Positions 18,004 through 25,767 of a stretch of 64,000 nucleotides of DNA are shown one piece after another. Numbering within the stretch: position 1 is the stretch's first letter; each line of letters opens with the position of its first letter. The position numbers and the translations under genes were made by a program. Source of the DNA: Dehalococcoidia bacterium (lineage in GTDB: Bacteria > Chloroflexota > Dehalococcoidia > Tepidiformales > Tepidiformaceae); the NCBI GenBank assembly GCA_022827945.1, contig JAJEIT010000094.1, positions 1-64,000 on the forward strand, in the 5' to 3' direction. Under the pieces are notes generated by a model, which saw nothing but the letters and a program-made list of their open reading frames with translations, was not told the DNA's origin and searched no databases.

Positions 18004-19712
18004 GTGACGCGAACCCCGACGCCACCCGGCCCCTCGGCGTCGTCGTCGGAGGCTCCCTCACGAAGGGCCTCAAGGTGCGGCTCGACCCCGGCCAGACCGC
18101 CCAGCTGGGCCAGTACGCGAAAACCGATGTGGGCGGCGGCCTCAGCATCCTCGGCATGGTCACCGACATCACCCTCAAGTCCGTCGATTCCGGTCCCACC
18201 GTCTGGCCCCCCGGCGACGACGAACCGGCGCTGTTGCGCGAGGTCCTGCAGGACACCGGCGTCTACACCGCCCTCGCCGTCGACCCCTACCTCGAACTCG
18301 GCGAGAACGGCGAGGAGCCGGCCCGCGCCCGCCGCCTCCCCAGCCACTTCTCCGCCGTCCATCCCGCCGACCAGGACACCCTCGACCGCGCCTTCGCCAC
18401 CGACGGCCCCAACATCCCCGTGGGCGCCCCCCTCGGCATGGACGAGCTCCAGGTGGGAGTGGACTTCGAGCGCCTCTTTGAGCGCTCCGCCGGCGTCTTC
18501 GGCAAGAGCGGCACGGGCAAGAGCGTCCTCGTCCTCCACCTGCTCGACGCCATGCTCACGCGCTCGACTGCCGCCGCAACCAACAGCGACCGCACCGTCG
18601 CCCTCGTCTTCGACATGCACAACGACTACGGCTGGGAGATGAAGTTCCAGGGCCCCTCGACCAGCCGCCTGCGCTCCCTCAAGCAGCGCCACCAGACCGA
18701 CATCGAGCTCTACACCCTCGAGTCCCGCGCCGCCCGCTCCGACGGCCAGATCCTCATCGGCACGCGCGACATCCAGCCCGACGACCTCGAAGTCCTGCGC
18801 GAGACCCTCGACCTCTCCGACCTCGCCGTCGATGCCGCCCATGCCTGCCGCCGCCGCTTCGGCCCCGGCTGGATCGACGAGATCCTCGCCGACGAGCCTG
18901 CCGCCGCCCTCGTCGACAGGCTCTGGCGCGAGCCTCCCGAGGGCGACGTCAACTGGTCGCAGGTCGCCGCCCAGATGGGGTACCCCGGCTCCCTCGAGAG
19001 CCTTCGCCGCCGCATGGAGCGCCTCACCCGCCGCGAGTTCGTCCGCACCGAGGGCTCCCAGTTCGGCGACGTCATCGAGCACGTCGTGCGCTCCCTCCAG
19101 GGCGGCAAGAGCGTCGTCGTCCAGTTCGGTCGCTTCGGGAACGACCTCGTCAGCTACATGCTCGTCGCCAACATGCTCTCCCGCCGTATCTGGGAGCGGT
19201 ATCGCGACAGCACCGAGCGCTCCGAGGAGCGCGAAGCCCCCAACCGCCTCGTCATCGTCATCGAGGAAGCCCACAAGTTCGTCGACCGCTCCCTCGCCGG
19301 CCAGAGCATCTTCGGCCAGATCGCCCGCGAGCTGCGCAAGTACAACGTCACCCTTCTCGTGATCGACCAGCGTCCCAGCCAGATAGACCCGGAGGTCCTC
19401 TCCCAGATCGGCACGAAGTTCACGCTCCAGCTCGACAGCGACAACGACGTCGAGGCCATCGTCGGTGGCGTTGCCGGCAGGAGCGGCCTCCGCCAGGTCA
19501 TCGCCGCCCTCGAGAGCAAGCGCCAGGCGCTCGTCTTCGGCCACGCCCTGCCCATGCCCGTCGTCGTCCAGACCCCCGAGGCCACCAACGCCGACTCCGC
19601 CCGCGCCTCCCTGCGCGCCCGGCTCGGCCTCCCCGAGCAGGAAGAAACGAGCCCCGCCGCCGCCCTCTTTGGCGCTCCGCCCGATTCCGCGCCGCCGGCG
19701 GACGAGCGGTGA
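18000..19712 (+). CDS. herA: HerA-like DNA translocase/helicase
   Basis: A hexameric FtsK/HerA ATPase that pumps DNA into NurA for resection. The 570-aa protein has an N-terminal barrel (PLGVVVGGSLTKGLKVRLD), Walker A GKSGTGKSVLVLHLL near residue 172, Walker B RLVIVIEEAHKFV near residue 418, and sensor region LVIDQRPSQIDPEVLSQIGT, then LALE-type motif AALESKRQALVFG. It is coupled by ATGA to the HAS gene and by GTGA to the TusA-like gene that follows. Confidence 0.93.
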   Translation: MSDANPDATRPLGVVVGGSLTKGLKVRLDPGQTAQLGQYAKTDVGGGLSILGMVTDITLKSVDSGPTVWPPGDDEPALLREVLQDTGVYTALAVDPYLELGENGEEPARARRLPSHFSAVHPADQDTLDRAFATDGPNIPVGAPLGMDELQVGVDFERLFERSAGVFGKSGTGKSVLVLHLLDAMLTRSTAAATNSDRTVALVFDMHNDYGWEMKFQGPSTSRLRSLKQRHQTDIELYTLESRAARSDGQILIGTRDIQPDDLEVLRETLDLSDLAVDAAHACRRRFGPGWIDEILADEPAAALVDRLWREPPEGDVNWSQVAAQMGYPGSLESLRRRMERLTRREFVRTEGSQFGDVIEHVVRSLQGGKSVVVQFGRFGNDLVSYMLVANMLSRRIWERYRDSTERSEEREAPNRLVIVIEEAHKFVDRSLAGQSIFGQIARELRKYNVTLLVIDQRPSQIDPEVLSQIGTKFTLQLDSDNDVEAIVGGVAGRSGLRQVIAALESKRQALVFGHALPMPVVVQTPEATNADSARASLRARLGLPEQEETSPAAALFGAPPDSAPPADER

Positions 19713-19945
19713 GCGACGTTCCCCGCGCCCACGCCGAGTGGGACGCTGGCGACATGGGCTGCGGCGAGGTTATCGTGATGCTTCGATCCCGCATGAGGGG
19801 ACTGGCCGCGGGCGAGGTGCTGAAGCTCACCGTGCGCGACCTTGGCGCTCCCGAGGACATGCCAGCATGGTGCCGCATGACTGAACGCCGCCTCCTCCGC
19901 GCCGACCACCCCCACTACTGGATCGAACAGCGCCAAAACCCCTGA
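19709..19945 (+). CDS. TusA-like sulfurtransferase-fold protein
   Basis: A 78-aa stand-alone TusA/SirA-fold protein: EWDAGDMGCGEVIVMLRSRM, then LAAGEVLKLTVRDLGAPED and MPAWCRMTERRLL. The expected Cys-Pro of TusA is Cys-Gly here, but the cysteine (MGC) that would carry a persulfide is kept, and a second one lies in AWCRMT. A GTG start overlaps the herA stop. The next two genes are DsrE-like and a TusA-MetE fusion, so a sulfur-relay role is likely although unproven. Confidence 0.8.
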   Translation: MSDVPRAHAEWDAGDMGCGEVIVMLRSRMRGLAAGEVLKLTVRDLGAPEDMPAWCRMTERRLLRADHPHYWIEQRQNP

Positions 19946-19966
19946 ATCAAGGAGACACCCGCTCCC

Positions 19967-20329
19967 GTGCCAGGCAAGTTCTGCGTCAACCTCACCTCTT
20001 CCGGCAACGACCCCGACAAGGCGACCGTCGGCTTCGTCGTCGCCAACGCCGCCCTCGGCTCCGAGAAGGAGACCCTCGTGTTCCTCAGCACCGAGGGCGT
20101 CCGCCTCGCCGAGAAGGGCTACGCCGACGCCATCCGCGAGGACGGCTTCCTGCCGCTCACCGAGCTCATGGACGCCTTCACCGGCGGCGGCGGGACCATC
20201 TACGTCTGCGCGCCCTGCTTCAAGAAGCGCGGGCTCGACGAGAACAACCTCGTCGAAGGCGCGACCATCGTCGGTGGGGCGATGCTCGTGGAGTTCCTCT
20301 CCGACGGCGCCCCCAGCGTCACGTACTAG
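19967..20329 (+). CDS. DsrE/DsrF-like protein
   Basis: A 120-aa DsrE-family protein (KFCVNLTSSGNDPDKATVGF, FVVANAAL, TLVFLSTEGVRLAEKG, TIYVCAPCFKKRGLDENNL). DsrE-fold proteins accept or donate persulfide sulfur. The Cys pair in VCAPCFKKR is at the usual active position. The GTG start has AAGGAG upstream. It lies between a TusA-like gene and a fusion whose N-terminus is also TusA-like, which argues for direct sulfur transfer between these products. Confidence 0.85.
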   Translation: MPGKFCVNLTSSGNDPDKATVGFVVANAALGSEKETLVFLSTEGVRLAEKGYADAIREDGFLPLTELMDAFTGGGGTIYVCAPCFKKRGLDENNLVEGATIVGGAMLVEFLSDGAPSVTY

Positions 20330-20345
20330 GCGCGAAACCCACCCC

Positions 20346-21890
20346 GTGAGCGGTTCGGCCAGTCCCGGCGATCCAGTCGAGCGCCACCCGTTCGCGCCCG
20401 ACGCCGGCTTCGACGGCGGCGACCTGGACTGCGGCGGCGGCCTGCTGCTGCTGATCCGCCGCAATATCGACCCCCTCGCCCCCGGCGGCCTCCTCGAAAT
20501 CCGCTCGACCGAATCCACGGTCGAGATCGAGCTGCCCGCCTGGTGCCGGATGACCGGTAACGAGCTCGTCTCCTGGACGAAGCAGGGCGAACAGCGCAGC
20601 TACCTCGTATCGAAGGGCCCCCTCGCCGAGCGGCGGCCGGCCACCCCGCCGCCGTCCCCCGGCCCGGTTCGCGACCGGCCCCTTGTCGAAGTCTCCGTCC
20701 CCGACTCGCTCCCCGAACCGGCCCCCGCCCCCGCCGTCGAGCCGCTCTCCGTCATGGGCATCGGCAGCTGGCCCCGCCCCCGCTGGATGCTCCAGGCCAT
20801 GCACGACCACCTCGAAGGCCGCCTCGACGGCGACGCTTTCCACGAGACCGCCGACGACGCCGTCCGCCTCGTCCTCGACGCCCAGCGTCGCGCCGGCGTC
20901 GATGTCGTTACGGACGGCGAGCAGCGGCGCGACAACTACGCCAGCTTCGTCGGTGGCCTCCTCGATAACTGCCAGCTCATCCCCCTCAGCGACCTCACCG
21001 CCATGGTCGACGACCCCGACGAGTTCCACCGCGAGCTGCGCGCCCTCGACGTGCCCGCCGAGGACGTGCGCCACCCCGTCGTCCACGGCCCCCTGGGCCG
21101 CAGCCGCCCCCTCGCCGCCCACGAGCTCGCCTTCGCCCGCTCCTGCGCCGGTACGCCCGTCAAGGTCGCCCTCCCCGGCCCCTACCTGCTGACCCGCACC
21201 ATGTGGCTCGACTGCCTGCGCGAGCGCCCCTACGCGACCCGCGACGACCTGGCCGTCGATGTCGTGCGCGTCCTGCGCGAGGAGTTGCACGCCCTCCTCG
21301 CCGGCGGCGCCGCGCTCGTGCAGTTCGACGAGCCCGTGCTCACCGAGGTCGTCTACGGCGAGGTCGGGGCGAAGCGCAGCTTCATGTGCGGCGCTCTCAG
21401 CGAGAAGCTCACGCCCGAGCGCGAGCTCGCCTTCGCCGCCGACCTCCTCCGCGAGACCGTGCGCGGCCTCCCCGCCGAGCGGCTCGGCCTGCACGTGTGT
21501 CGCGGCAACTGGACGCCGGACGAGTCCGCCGCCCTCTCCGGCGACTACCGGCCCCTGCTCGGGTTCCTCGGCGACGCTCCCGTCGGGAGCCTGTTCCTTG
21601 AGCTCTGCACCCCCCGCGCCGGCGAACTGGAGCTCCTGCGCGACCTCCCCGGCGACAAGCGCATCGGCGTGGGCGTGGTGAACCCGAAGGATCCCGCGGT
21701 CGAGTCCGTCGAGGTGATCCGGGAGGGCATCGCCCGCGCCGTCAACCTCTTCGGGAAGGAGCGCGTCCTGCTGGCGCCCGACTGCGGCTTCGCCACGTTC
21801 GCCGACAACCCGGTCGCTTCCGCCCGCACCGCCGAGGCGAAGCTTGCCGCCGTCGTCGAGGCCCGGGACGGGGTCGTGGATAGTGAATAG
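20346..21890 (+). CDS. fusion: TusA-like domain + MetE C-terminal (zinc methyltransferase) domain
   Basis: 514 aa from GTG 20346. Residues about 20-95 form a TusA-like domain (DGGDLDCGGGLLLLIRR, ELPAWCRMTGNELVSW). After a Pro-rich linker, residues 135-505 match the cobalamin-independent methionine synthase C-terminal barrel: GIGSWPRPRWMLQAM, DVVTDGEQRRDNY and VQFDEPVLTEV, plus the zinc ligands HVC (GLHVCRGNW), Glu in LELCTPR and Cys in APDCGFATF. Core MetE family members bind a thiol at zinc and methylate it. The thiol here may be protein-bound sulfur. The last residues (VVDSE) are encoded by an intergenic repeat that has grown into the gene. Confidence 0.85.
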   Translation: MSGSASPGDPVERHPFAPDAGFDGGDLDCGGGLLLLIRRNIDPLAPGGLLEIRSTESTVEIELPAWCRMTGNELVSWTKQGEQRSYLVSKGPLAERRPATPPPSPGPVRDRPLVEVSVPDSLPEPAPAPAVEPLSVMGIGSWPRPRWMLQAMHDHLEGRLDGDAFHETADDAVRLVLDAQRRAGVDVVTDGEQRRDNYASFVGGLLDNCQLIPLSDLTAMVDDPDEFHRELRALDVPAEDVRHPVVHGPLGRSRPLAAHELAFARSCAGTPVKVALPGPYLLTRTMWLDCLRERPYATRDDLAVDVVRVLREELHALLAGGAALVQFDEPVLTEVVYGEVGAKRSFMCGALSEKLTPERELAFAADLLRETVRGLPAERLGLHVCRGNWTPDESAALSGDYRPLLGFLGDAPVGSLFLELCTPRAGELELLRDLPGDKRIGVGVVNPKDPAVESVEVIREGIARAVNLFGKERVLLAPDCGFATFADNPVASARTAEAKLAAVVEARDGVVDSE

Positions 21891-21956
21891 TGAGTGGTGA
21901 ATGGTGAGTAGCCGGACGAAGTCACCATCCACTATCCACTAGTCACTATCCACTAC
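21876..21956. repeat. heptameric-repeat inverted pair at 3' end of the TusA-MetE fusion
   Basis: Left arm 21876-21911 is made of AGTGAAT/AGTGGAT-type heptamers and the right arm 21922-21956 of CCACTAT-type heptamers. The arms are inverted copies, 27 of 32 positions paired in my hand alignment, separated by about ten bases. The left arm encodes the last residues and stop of the fusion gene. It may act as a bidirectional terminator between this gene and the minus-strand gene beyond. Confidence 0.75.
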
Positions 21957-22246
21957 TACCCACCCCTCCTCCGCCAGTAGTCCTCTCGCTTGCGCGCGGC
22001 CTCTGCTTGCAGGAATCGCGGGTCCCGCGCTTTTCTGCGGTACCGCTCCGCGTTGGTCTGCTGGATGCGCCTGCGCTGGGCGGGCTTCGTGTCGTACGCC
22101 TCGCGCTTTTCGTTGCGGTTGTGCTCGCGGTAATGGTCCGTCTTGCGCCAGCAGTCGTAGCAGAGACCCTCCGGCCGTGGGGAGTTGATTCGCGGCGGAC
22201 GTGTCTCCTCGCCGCACTCTGCACAGCTAGACATAGAGCTAGACAT
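21956..22246 (-). CDS. small zinc-ribbon-like protein of unknown function
   Basis: About 96 aa from ATG 22246, or ATG 22234. The N-terminus carries SCAECGEETRPPR and LCYDCWRK, two CxxC pairs about 20 residues apart that would bind zinc. The remainder is a highly basic, aromatic-poor helix (EHNRNEKREAY, RRRIQQTNAERYRRK) suited to nucleic-acid binding. This pattern resembles small HNH/phage-like zinc proteins, but no nuclease motif is present. An upstream in-frame extension runs through a terminator hairpin and is unlikely. Its 3' end meets the heptamer repeat. Confidence 0.6.
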   Translation of the reverse strand: MSSSMSSCAECGEETRPPRINSPRPEGLCYDCWRKTDHYREHNRNEKREAYDTKPAQRRRIQQTNAERYRRKARDPRFLQAEAARKREDYWRRRGG

Positions 22247-22260
22247 AGAGGAAGACACGA

Positions 22261-22285
22261 GGGGAACCGCCTGAAGGCGGTCCCC
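22261..22285 (-). terminator. terminator-like hairpin downstream of the Asp/Met-rich surface protein
   Basis: GGGGaACCGCC-TGAA-GGCGGTCCCC forms a 10-bp stem with one bulge, about 35 bp past the stop of the 22320 gene. The minus-strand downstream bases (CTCGTGTCTTCCTC) are only moderately T-rich. Confidence 0.55.
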
Positions 22286-22319
22286 CTCGCGAGGTGGCAC
22301 TTGGTTTAGGGCCGTCGGG

Positions 22320-23066
22320 CTAGCGCCGGCGGCGGGCGAAGGTGTAGCTGCCCAGCAGGATTGCCAGGGCGGTCACACCGAGGATGGCAGCCAGCGAGGT
22401 GCTGGTGCTGGTCGTGCTGGTGGCGAGGCCGGTGCCGGTGTCGCCGGCTTCCGGAGCCATGTCGTCCATGTCATCCATGTCGTCCATGGGCTCCTCGGGC
22501 ATTTCGCCCATGTCGTCGTCGCCCATGTCCTCGTCGCCCATGTCGTCCGTCGGGCAGTCGTCGCCCATGTCATCCATGGGCTCCGCAGGCTCGGACGGCT
22601 CCGCGGGCTCCGCGGGCTCGTCGGGCATGTCGCCCCCGCCCATCTCGTCCGGGCACTCGTCGCCCATGTCATCCATGGGCTCCTCGGGCATGGCGGAAGA
22701 GACGGTCAGGTTGAGGTCGGTGCGGCCGCCACCGCTCCAGGTTCCAGATTCAGCGGCGTCGTAGCCCATGACCTGGAAGGAAACGGTGTCGCCGGCATCG
22801 GCGCAGGTGTCGGGAACGTCGACCGCGTAGGTCGATCCGGCGGCGCTTTCGATGACGGTGGCAGAACCACACTCGGCGCCGTTGACGATAGCGGTGACCG
22901 ACGTGCCGGCGGCCGCGGCTTCACCATCGATGGTGACGGCGCCGGCGAAGCGGTGAGGCGGGCCAGACGGCTGGGCCTCGGCCACCTCTCCGCTGAAGAG
23001 GCCGGCGAGGCCGAGCAGCATGACTGCCGCAACGCCTCCCCCGAGCCACTTGAGAATCCTGGTCAT
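22320..23066 (-). CDS. secreted membrane-anchored Asp/Met/Glu-rich surface protein
   Basis: 248 aa, unrecognised as a family. Residues 1-32 are a signal peptide (TRILKWLGGGVAAVMLLGLA, then AEAQ). Residues 35-120 are a small beta domain (FAGAVTIDGEAAAAGTSVTA, with two Cys). Residues 125-210 are low-complexity repeats of MPEEPMDDMGD and AEPSEPAEP, rich in Asp, Glu and Met. The C-terminus is a Thr/Ser stalk, one membrane helix (LAAILGVTALAILLGSYTFA) and RRRR, the form of a sorted or tail-anchored wall protein without a clear LPxTG. The acidic Met-rich stretch could bind metal ions; this is inference. AAAGGAG precedes the ATG. Confidence 0.7.
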   Translation of the reverse strand: MTRILKWLGGGVAAVMLLGLAGLFSGEVAEAQPSGPPHRFAGAVTIDGEAAAAGTSVTAIVNGAECGSATVIESAAGSTYAVDVPDTCADAGDTVSFQVMGYDAAESGTWSGGGRTDLNLTVSSAMPEEPMDDMGDECPDEMGGGDMPDEPAEPAEPSEPAEPMDDMGDDCPTDDMGDEDMGDDDMGEMPEEPMDDMDDMDDMAPEAGDTGTGLATSTTSTSTSLAAILGVTALAILLGSYTFARRRR

Positions 23067-23114
23067 TCGGTTTTGCTCCTTTAGCTGTCCGTATGGCTGA
23101 CGCCCGGGACCCCT

Positions 23115-23155
23115 CCCGTGCCCCCGCCCCCGCTCGAGGCGGGGACGGGGACGGG
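23115..23155 (-). terminator. long GC hairpin between two surface-protein genes
   Basis: Minus-strand CCCGTCCCCGTCCCCGC-CTCGA-GCGGGGGCGGGGGCACGGG folds into a stem of about 17 bp with a 5-nt loop and no T-tract. It sits after the stop of the large Ig-domain protein and before the next gene's Shine-Dalgarno. It could limit read-through or protect the 3' end of the upstream message. Confidence 0.6.
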
Positions 23156-23170
23156 AGTGGTGGCGGACAG

Positions 23171-25228
23171 TTACTCGACGATCACGAAGTACGCGTCGCC
23201 GTTGCTGAGCGATGTGAGGGTGTTGCCACCCGGGACATCGGCCGCATTCGGGAAGTAGCCGTCCCAGGTGCCGGACCCGGTGTTGTACGACCAGATGGCC
23301 GAAACACCCATGTCGGAGCCGGCGGACGGATCAGCTCCGTCCTCACCGTTCCAGACCACGAGGTTCTGGCCGGAAACGAGCTGGTTGTTCCACGTGGCCG
23401 GTGGGGCCTCGGGCTCGGGCTCTTCCTCGACCACGGGCTCGGGGCCGACGGCCACGGTGATGACCGCACGGGCATCGCCGGACCTGACGACGAACACCAC
23501 GTTCCCCTCAAGGGAGGAAGCCAGGAAGGTGAACTTCGCCTCGCCGTTCGCCGTGTCTCCCTTCTCACCATCGAGGATGGCGCCGCCGCCCTCGACCTTG
23601 GTGACGGAGACCGGCTGCGTGCCGACGCGGTTACCCGCGTCGTCCGTGACAGTGAGGGTGACCTCGATCTCGTCCAGCGCGTCGATGCGCGAGGGCGCGT
23701 CGTGGCTGATGGAGTCCGAGGGGCCTGCGACCGTCATGACGACCTCGGCCTTCAGGGTCGTGGTCGCGTCAACAACCAGCTGGAAGTTGAGGGTGTGATC
23801 GCCACGGGTGGCGGCAGCGGGCGCCTCAGCGGCGCTGCTGACACGAACCACGCACTGGCCAGCAGCGTTGGTCCCGGCGTCGTTACCGCAGTACACGGCA
23901 CCCTTCGGAGGGTCGTCGGCGGTGTTGGCGTCGTCGTCCTGTACGAGAGCAACGGCCACAGCGACAGCATCGTCCACGTCAGGCGTGATGACCTTGTCGA
24001 CGACCGGCTGCGTGATGTCCGCGCCCTTGACGGGGCGGTCATCGGCGTCGGTCACGGTGAAGGTCACGAAGGCCCCGCCACCAAGGTTGATGGAGCTCTG
24101 CGGAGCATCGGCAGCGAGATTCGCGGCCTCACCGAAGAAGGTCACCTCGGTGGAACCGGCACCCAGCTTCCCGACCAGGACGGTGATGGTAGCCGTCCCC
24201 GGAACCCCACCACTCAGAGTGGCGGTCGCCTGCCCATCAGCGTTGGTCTCGGAGGTGGAGCAAGTGTTCTGGGGGTCGGCGTCTTCAGCACACACGACCT
24301 TGCCGTTCGGCGTGATGAAGCTGACATTGATGTCACCCACGTAGGGCTTCGCCACTGGCGTCGTGTCGTCCATCACGGTCACGACGATGGTCGATGTACC
24401 CGTACCGGCCGCGGCAGTCTCGTCGCCCTTCGCCGGAGCAACAGAGAAGGAAGCCGGCTGCGGCTCAGGATCCGCAACGGTCAAAACGATGTCTGAGGTA
24501 GTTGTGGCACCGGGAGTCTGGTGGGTGAAGTAGAGGTGCTGGCCCGTCTTGGACTCTTCTCCCACGGCAACCCGGATGGTCATCAGACCCGTCGCGACGT
24601 TGCGATCACAGTTATCGCCGTCGCTGCAGGTGAGGGTGGTCTTCCCGTTCGCTGCGAAGGAGCCGGTGGCCCCGTCGTCACTCAGTGAGAACCGCTGGCG
24701 GCCCGTGAGGTTGACGGTCACATCCTTGTCTTCGCCAGGGGTGACAGTGCCATCTTCCGTGAGGGTGACTGATGGCGTCGTGATCTGCGCGGTTGCTATC
24801 GCGTCGTCGGCGCAGGAGCTGTCATCACTTGCATACGCCGTGATGTCGTACTTTGTGCTCGACTTCAGGTCATTCGCCGCGTAGGTCCCTACGGAACCGT
24901 CCGTTCCATCCACAGCCCCCGTCTGACAGGTAGGGGTGGTGTCGTCGCCATCCTCTACCACCGTCAGATACCACGCGGTGATGGCTGGATCCGCAGGCGC
25001 GGGCGCGAGGTAGCCCGTGAGGGTGACCGTGACGTCGAGGTCGTTGTCGGTGTCGTCATTGGAGAATTCGTACGCATACTCCGCGGACAGGGCCGGCCCG
25101 TTCTGGGCGTCGGCCGCATTCGAGTTGGTGAGGACGCCGCTGAAGGCGACGGCCGCCACCATTGCTACGAGCGCCAGGAGCGCGGCGGACTTCCAGCCGG
25201 CAATGGCGCTAATTGGGTTCTTCTTCAA
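23171..25228 (-). CDS. large secreted surface protein with Ig-like (Big-1-type) repeats, S-layer candidate
   Basis: 685 aa with an N-terminal signal peptide (KSAALLALVAMVAAVAFSGV, cleavage probably near ADAQ) and no C-terminal membrane helix. The body is a chain of beta-rich Ig-like domains with Big-1 style motifs (NADGQATATLSGGVPGTATI; VTDDAGNRVGTQPVSVTKVE; GEAKFTFLASSLEGNVVFVV). After an acidic linker comes a separate C-terminal module (WNNQLVSGQNLVVWNG ... GVSAIWSYNTGSGTWDGYFP ... GDAYFVIVE), of a type I associate with extracellular Chloroflexota proteins. The composition is acidic, and Cys residues occur in pairs. The start is TTG 25228 with AAGGAG six bases upstream. An S-layer or matrix role is inference. 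Confidence 0.75.
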   Translation of the reverse strand: MKKNPISAIAGWKSAALLALVAMVAAVAFSGVLTNSNAADAQNGPALSAEYAYEFSNDDTDNDLDVTVTLTGYLAPAPADPAITAWYLTVVEDGDDTTPTCQTGAVDGTDGSVGTYAANDLKSSTKYDITAYASDDSSCADDAIATAQITTPSVTLTEDGTVTPGEDKDVTVNLTGRQRFSLSDDGATGSFAANGKTTLTCSDGDNCDRNVATGLMTIRVAVGEESKTGQHLYFTHQTPGATTTSDIVLTVADPEPQPASFSVAPAKGDETAAAGTGTSTIVVTVMDDTTPVAKPYVGDINVSFITPNGKVVCAEDADPQNTCSTSETNADGQATATLSGGVPGTATITVLVGKLGAGSTEVTFFGEAANLAADAPQSSINLGGGAFVTFTVTDADDRPVKGADITQPVVDKVITPDVDDAVAVAVALVQDDDANTADDPPKGAVYCGNDAGTNAAGQCVVRVSSAAEAPAAATRGDHTLNFQLVVDATTTLKAEVVMTVAGPSDSISHDAPSRIDALDEIEVTLTVTDDAGNRVGTQPVSVTKVEGGGAILDGEKGDTANGEAKFTFLASSLEGNVVFVVRSGDARAVITVAVGPEPVVEEEPEPEAPPATWNNQLVSGQNLVVWNGEDGADPSAGSDMGVSAIWSYNTGSGTWDGYFPNAADVPGGNTLTSLSNGDAYFVIVE

Positions 25229-25386
25229 TCCAAACTCCTTGGAGTTGTGTGGTGGGCCGGTGGCCCGGGTGCGTGAAACTAGGCGTTAGCTCGTCCCTGG
25301 GGCGCTCCTCCTCTCGTGCCGATCTGTCGTGAGTACCAATCGTTCACAACGCCCGGATGTGGAAAAGGTTGCTCAATCTTCGCGCC

Positions 25387-25417
25387 ATTCTACGCAAACT
25401 ACTTACGAACCGGTCAA
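25387..25417 (-). promoter_or_regulatory. candidate promoter of the large surface protein
   Basis: Minus strand TTGACC (25412-25417), 19-bp spacer, TAGAAT (25387-25392), inside an AT-rich patch. It would give a leader of about 155 nt before the TTG start. The long spacer lowers confidence. Confidence 0.45.
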
Positions 25418-25427
25418 CCCATAACAC

Positions 25428-25765
25428 TACCACTGAGAAAGGAGATAGTACGGCTACTAGTGACGACTAACGGTCTCGTATTCCTGCCACGGATAAAAAT
25501 CATTTGTAGGAAATAGACGACAAATGATAGGGGCACCTGGTCGCGGGGGTGTTACCACGGAGAAAGGAGGGGCGTAGTGAATAGTGAGTAGTGAATAGTG
25601 ACTGGTGATCAGTGCCCGTCGGGGATTTGACACGGAGAAAGGAGAAGGGGGCTCGCGAAGGTGGTGGCCGGCGCCCGGCGGAGCTTTAACACGGAGAAAG
25701 GAGGAGGCACCGGCTACAGGGAGGGGGATGGCCGGCTGGTGTCTACCACGGAGAAAGGAGGGAAC
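25428..25765 (+). repeat. five copies of an ACACGGAGAAAGGAG-like motif
   Basis: Copies lie near 25430 (CACTGAGAAAGGAG), 25554, 25630, 25690 and 25746, each followed by different sequence, at intervals of roughly 125, 76, 60 and 56 bp. The core AGAAAGGAGG matches the complement of the 16S rRNA 3' end. No conserved reading frame follows. Except for the AT-rich surface-protein promoter region, no gene is visible between 25229 and 25970. Confidence 0.6.
25568..25612 (+). repeat. heptamer-type tandem repeat (AGTGAAT/AGTGAGT)
   Basis: GTAGTGAATAGTGAGTAGTG and continuing copies of a 7-bp unit, the same family as the repeats at 21876, 25768, 26251, 26752 and 51840. Confidence 0.7.
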
Positions 25766-25767
25766 GT

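Noticed and set aside
23093-24496. 467-aa plus-strand frame opposite the Ig-domain surface protein
   Set aside because: It is a shadow frame of low-complexity Gly/Val/Asp-rich sequence. The minus-strand frame has a signal peptide and Ig domains.
25428-25765. CRISPR array made of the ACACGGAGAAAGGAG repeats
   Set aside because: The repeat core is only about 15 bp and imperfect, spacing varies from about 56 to 125 bp, and no cas genes are nearby.
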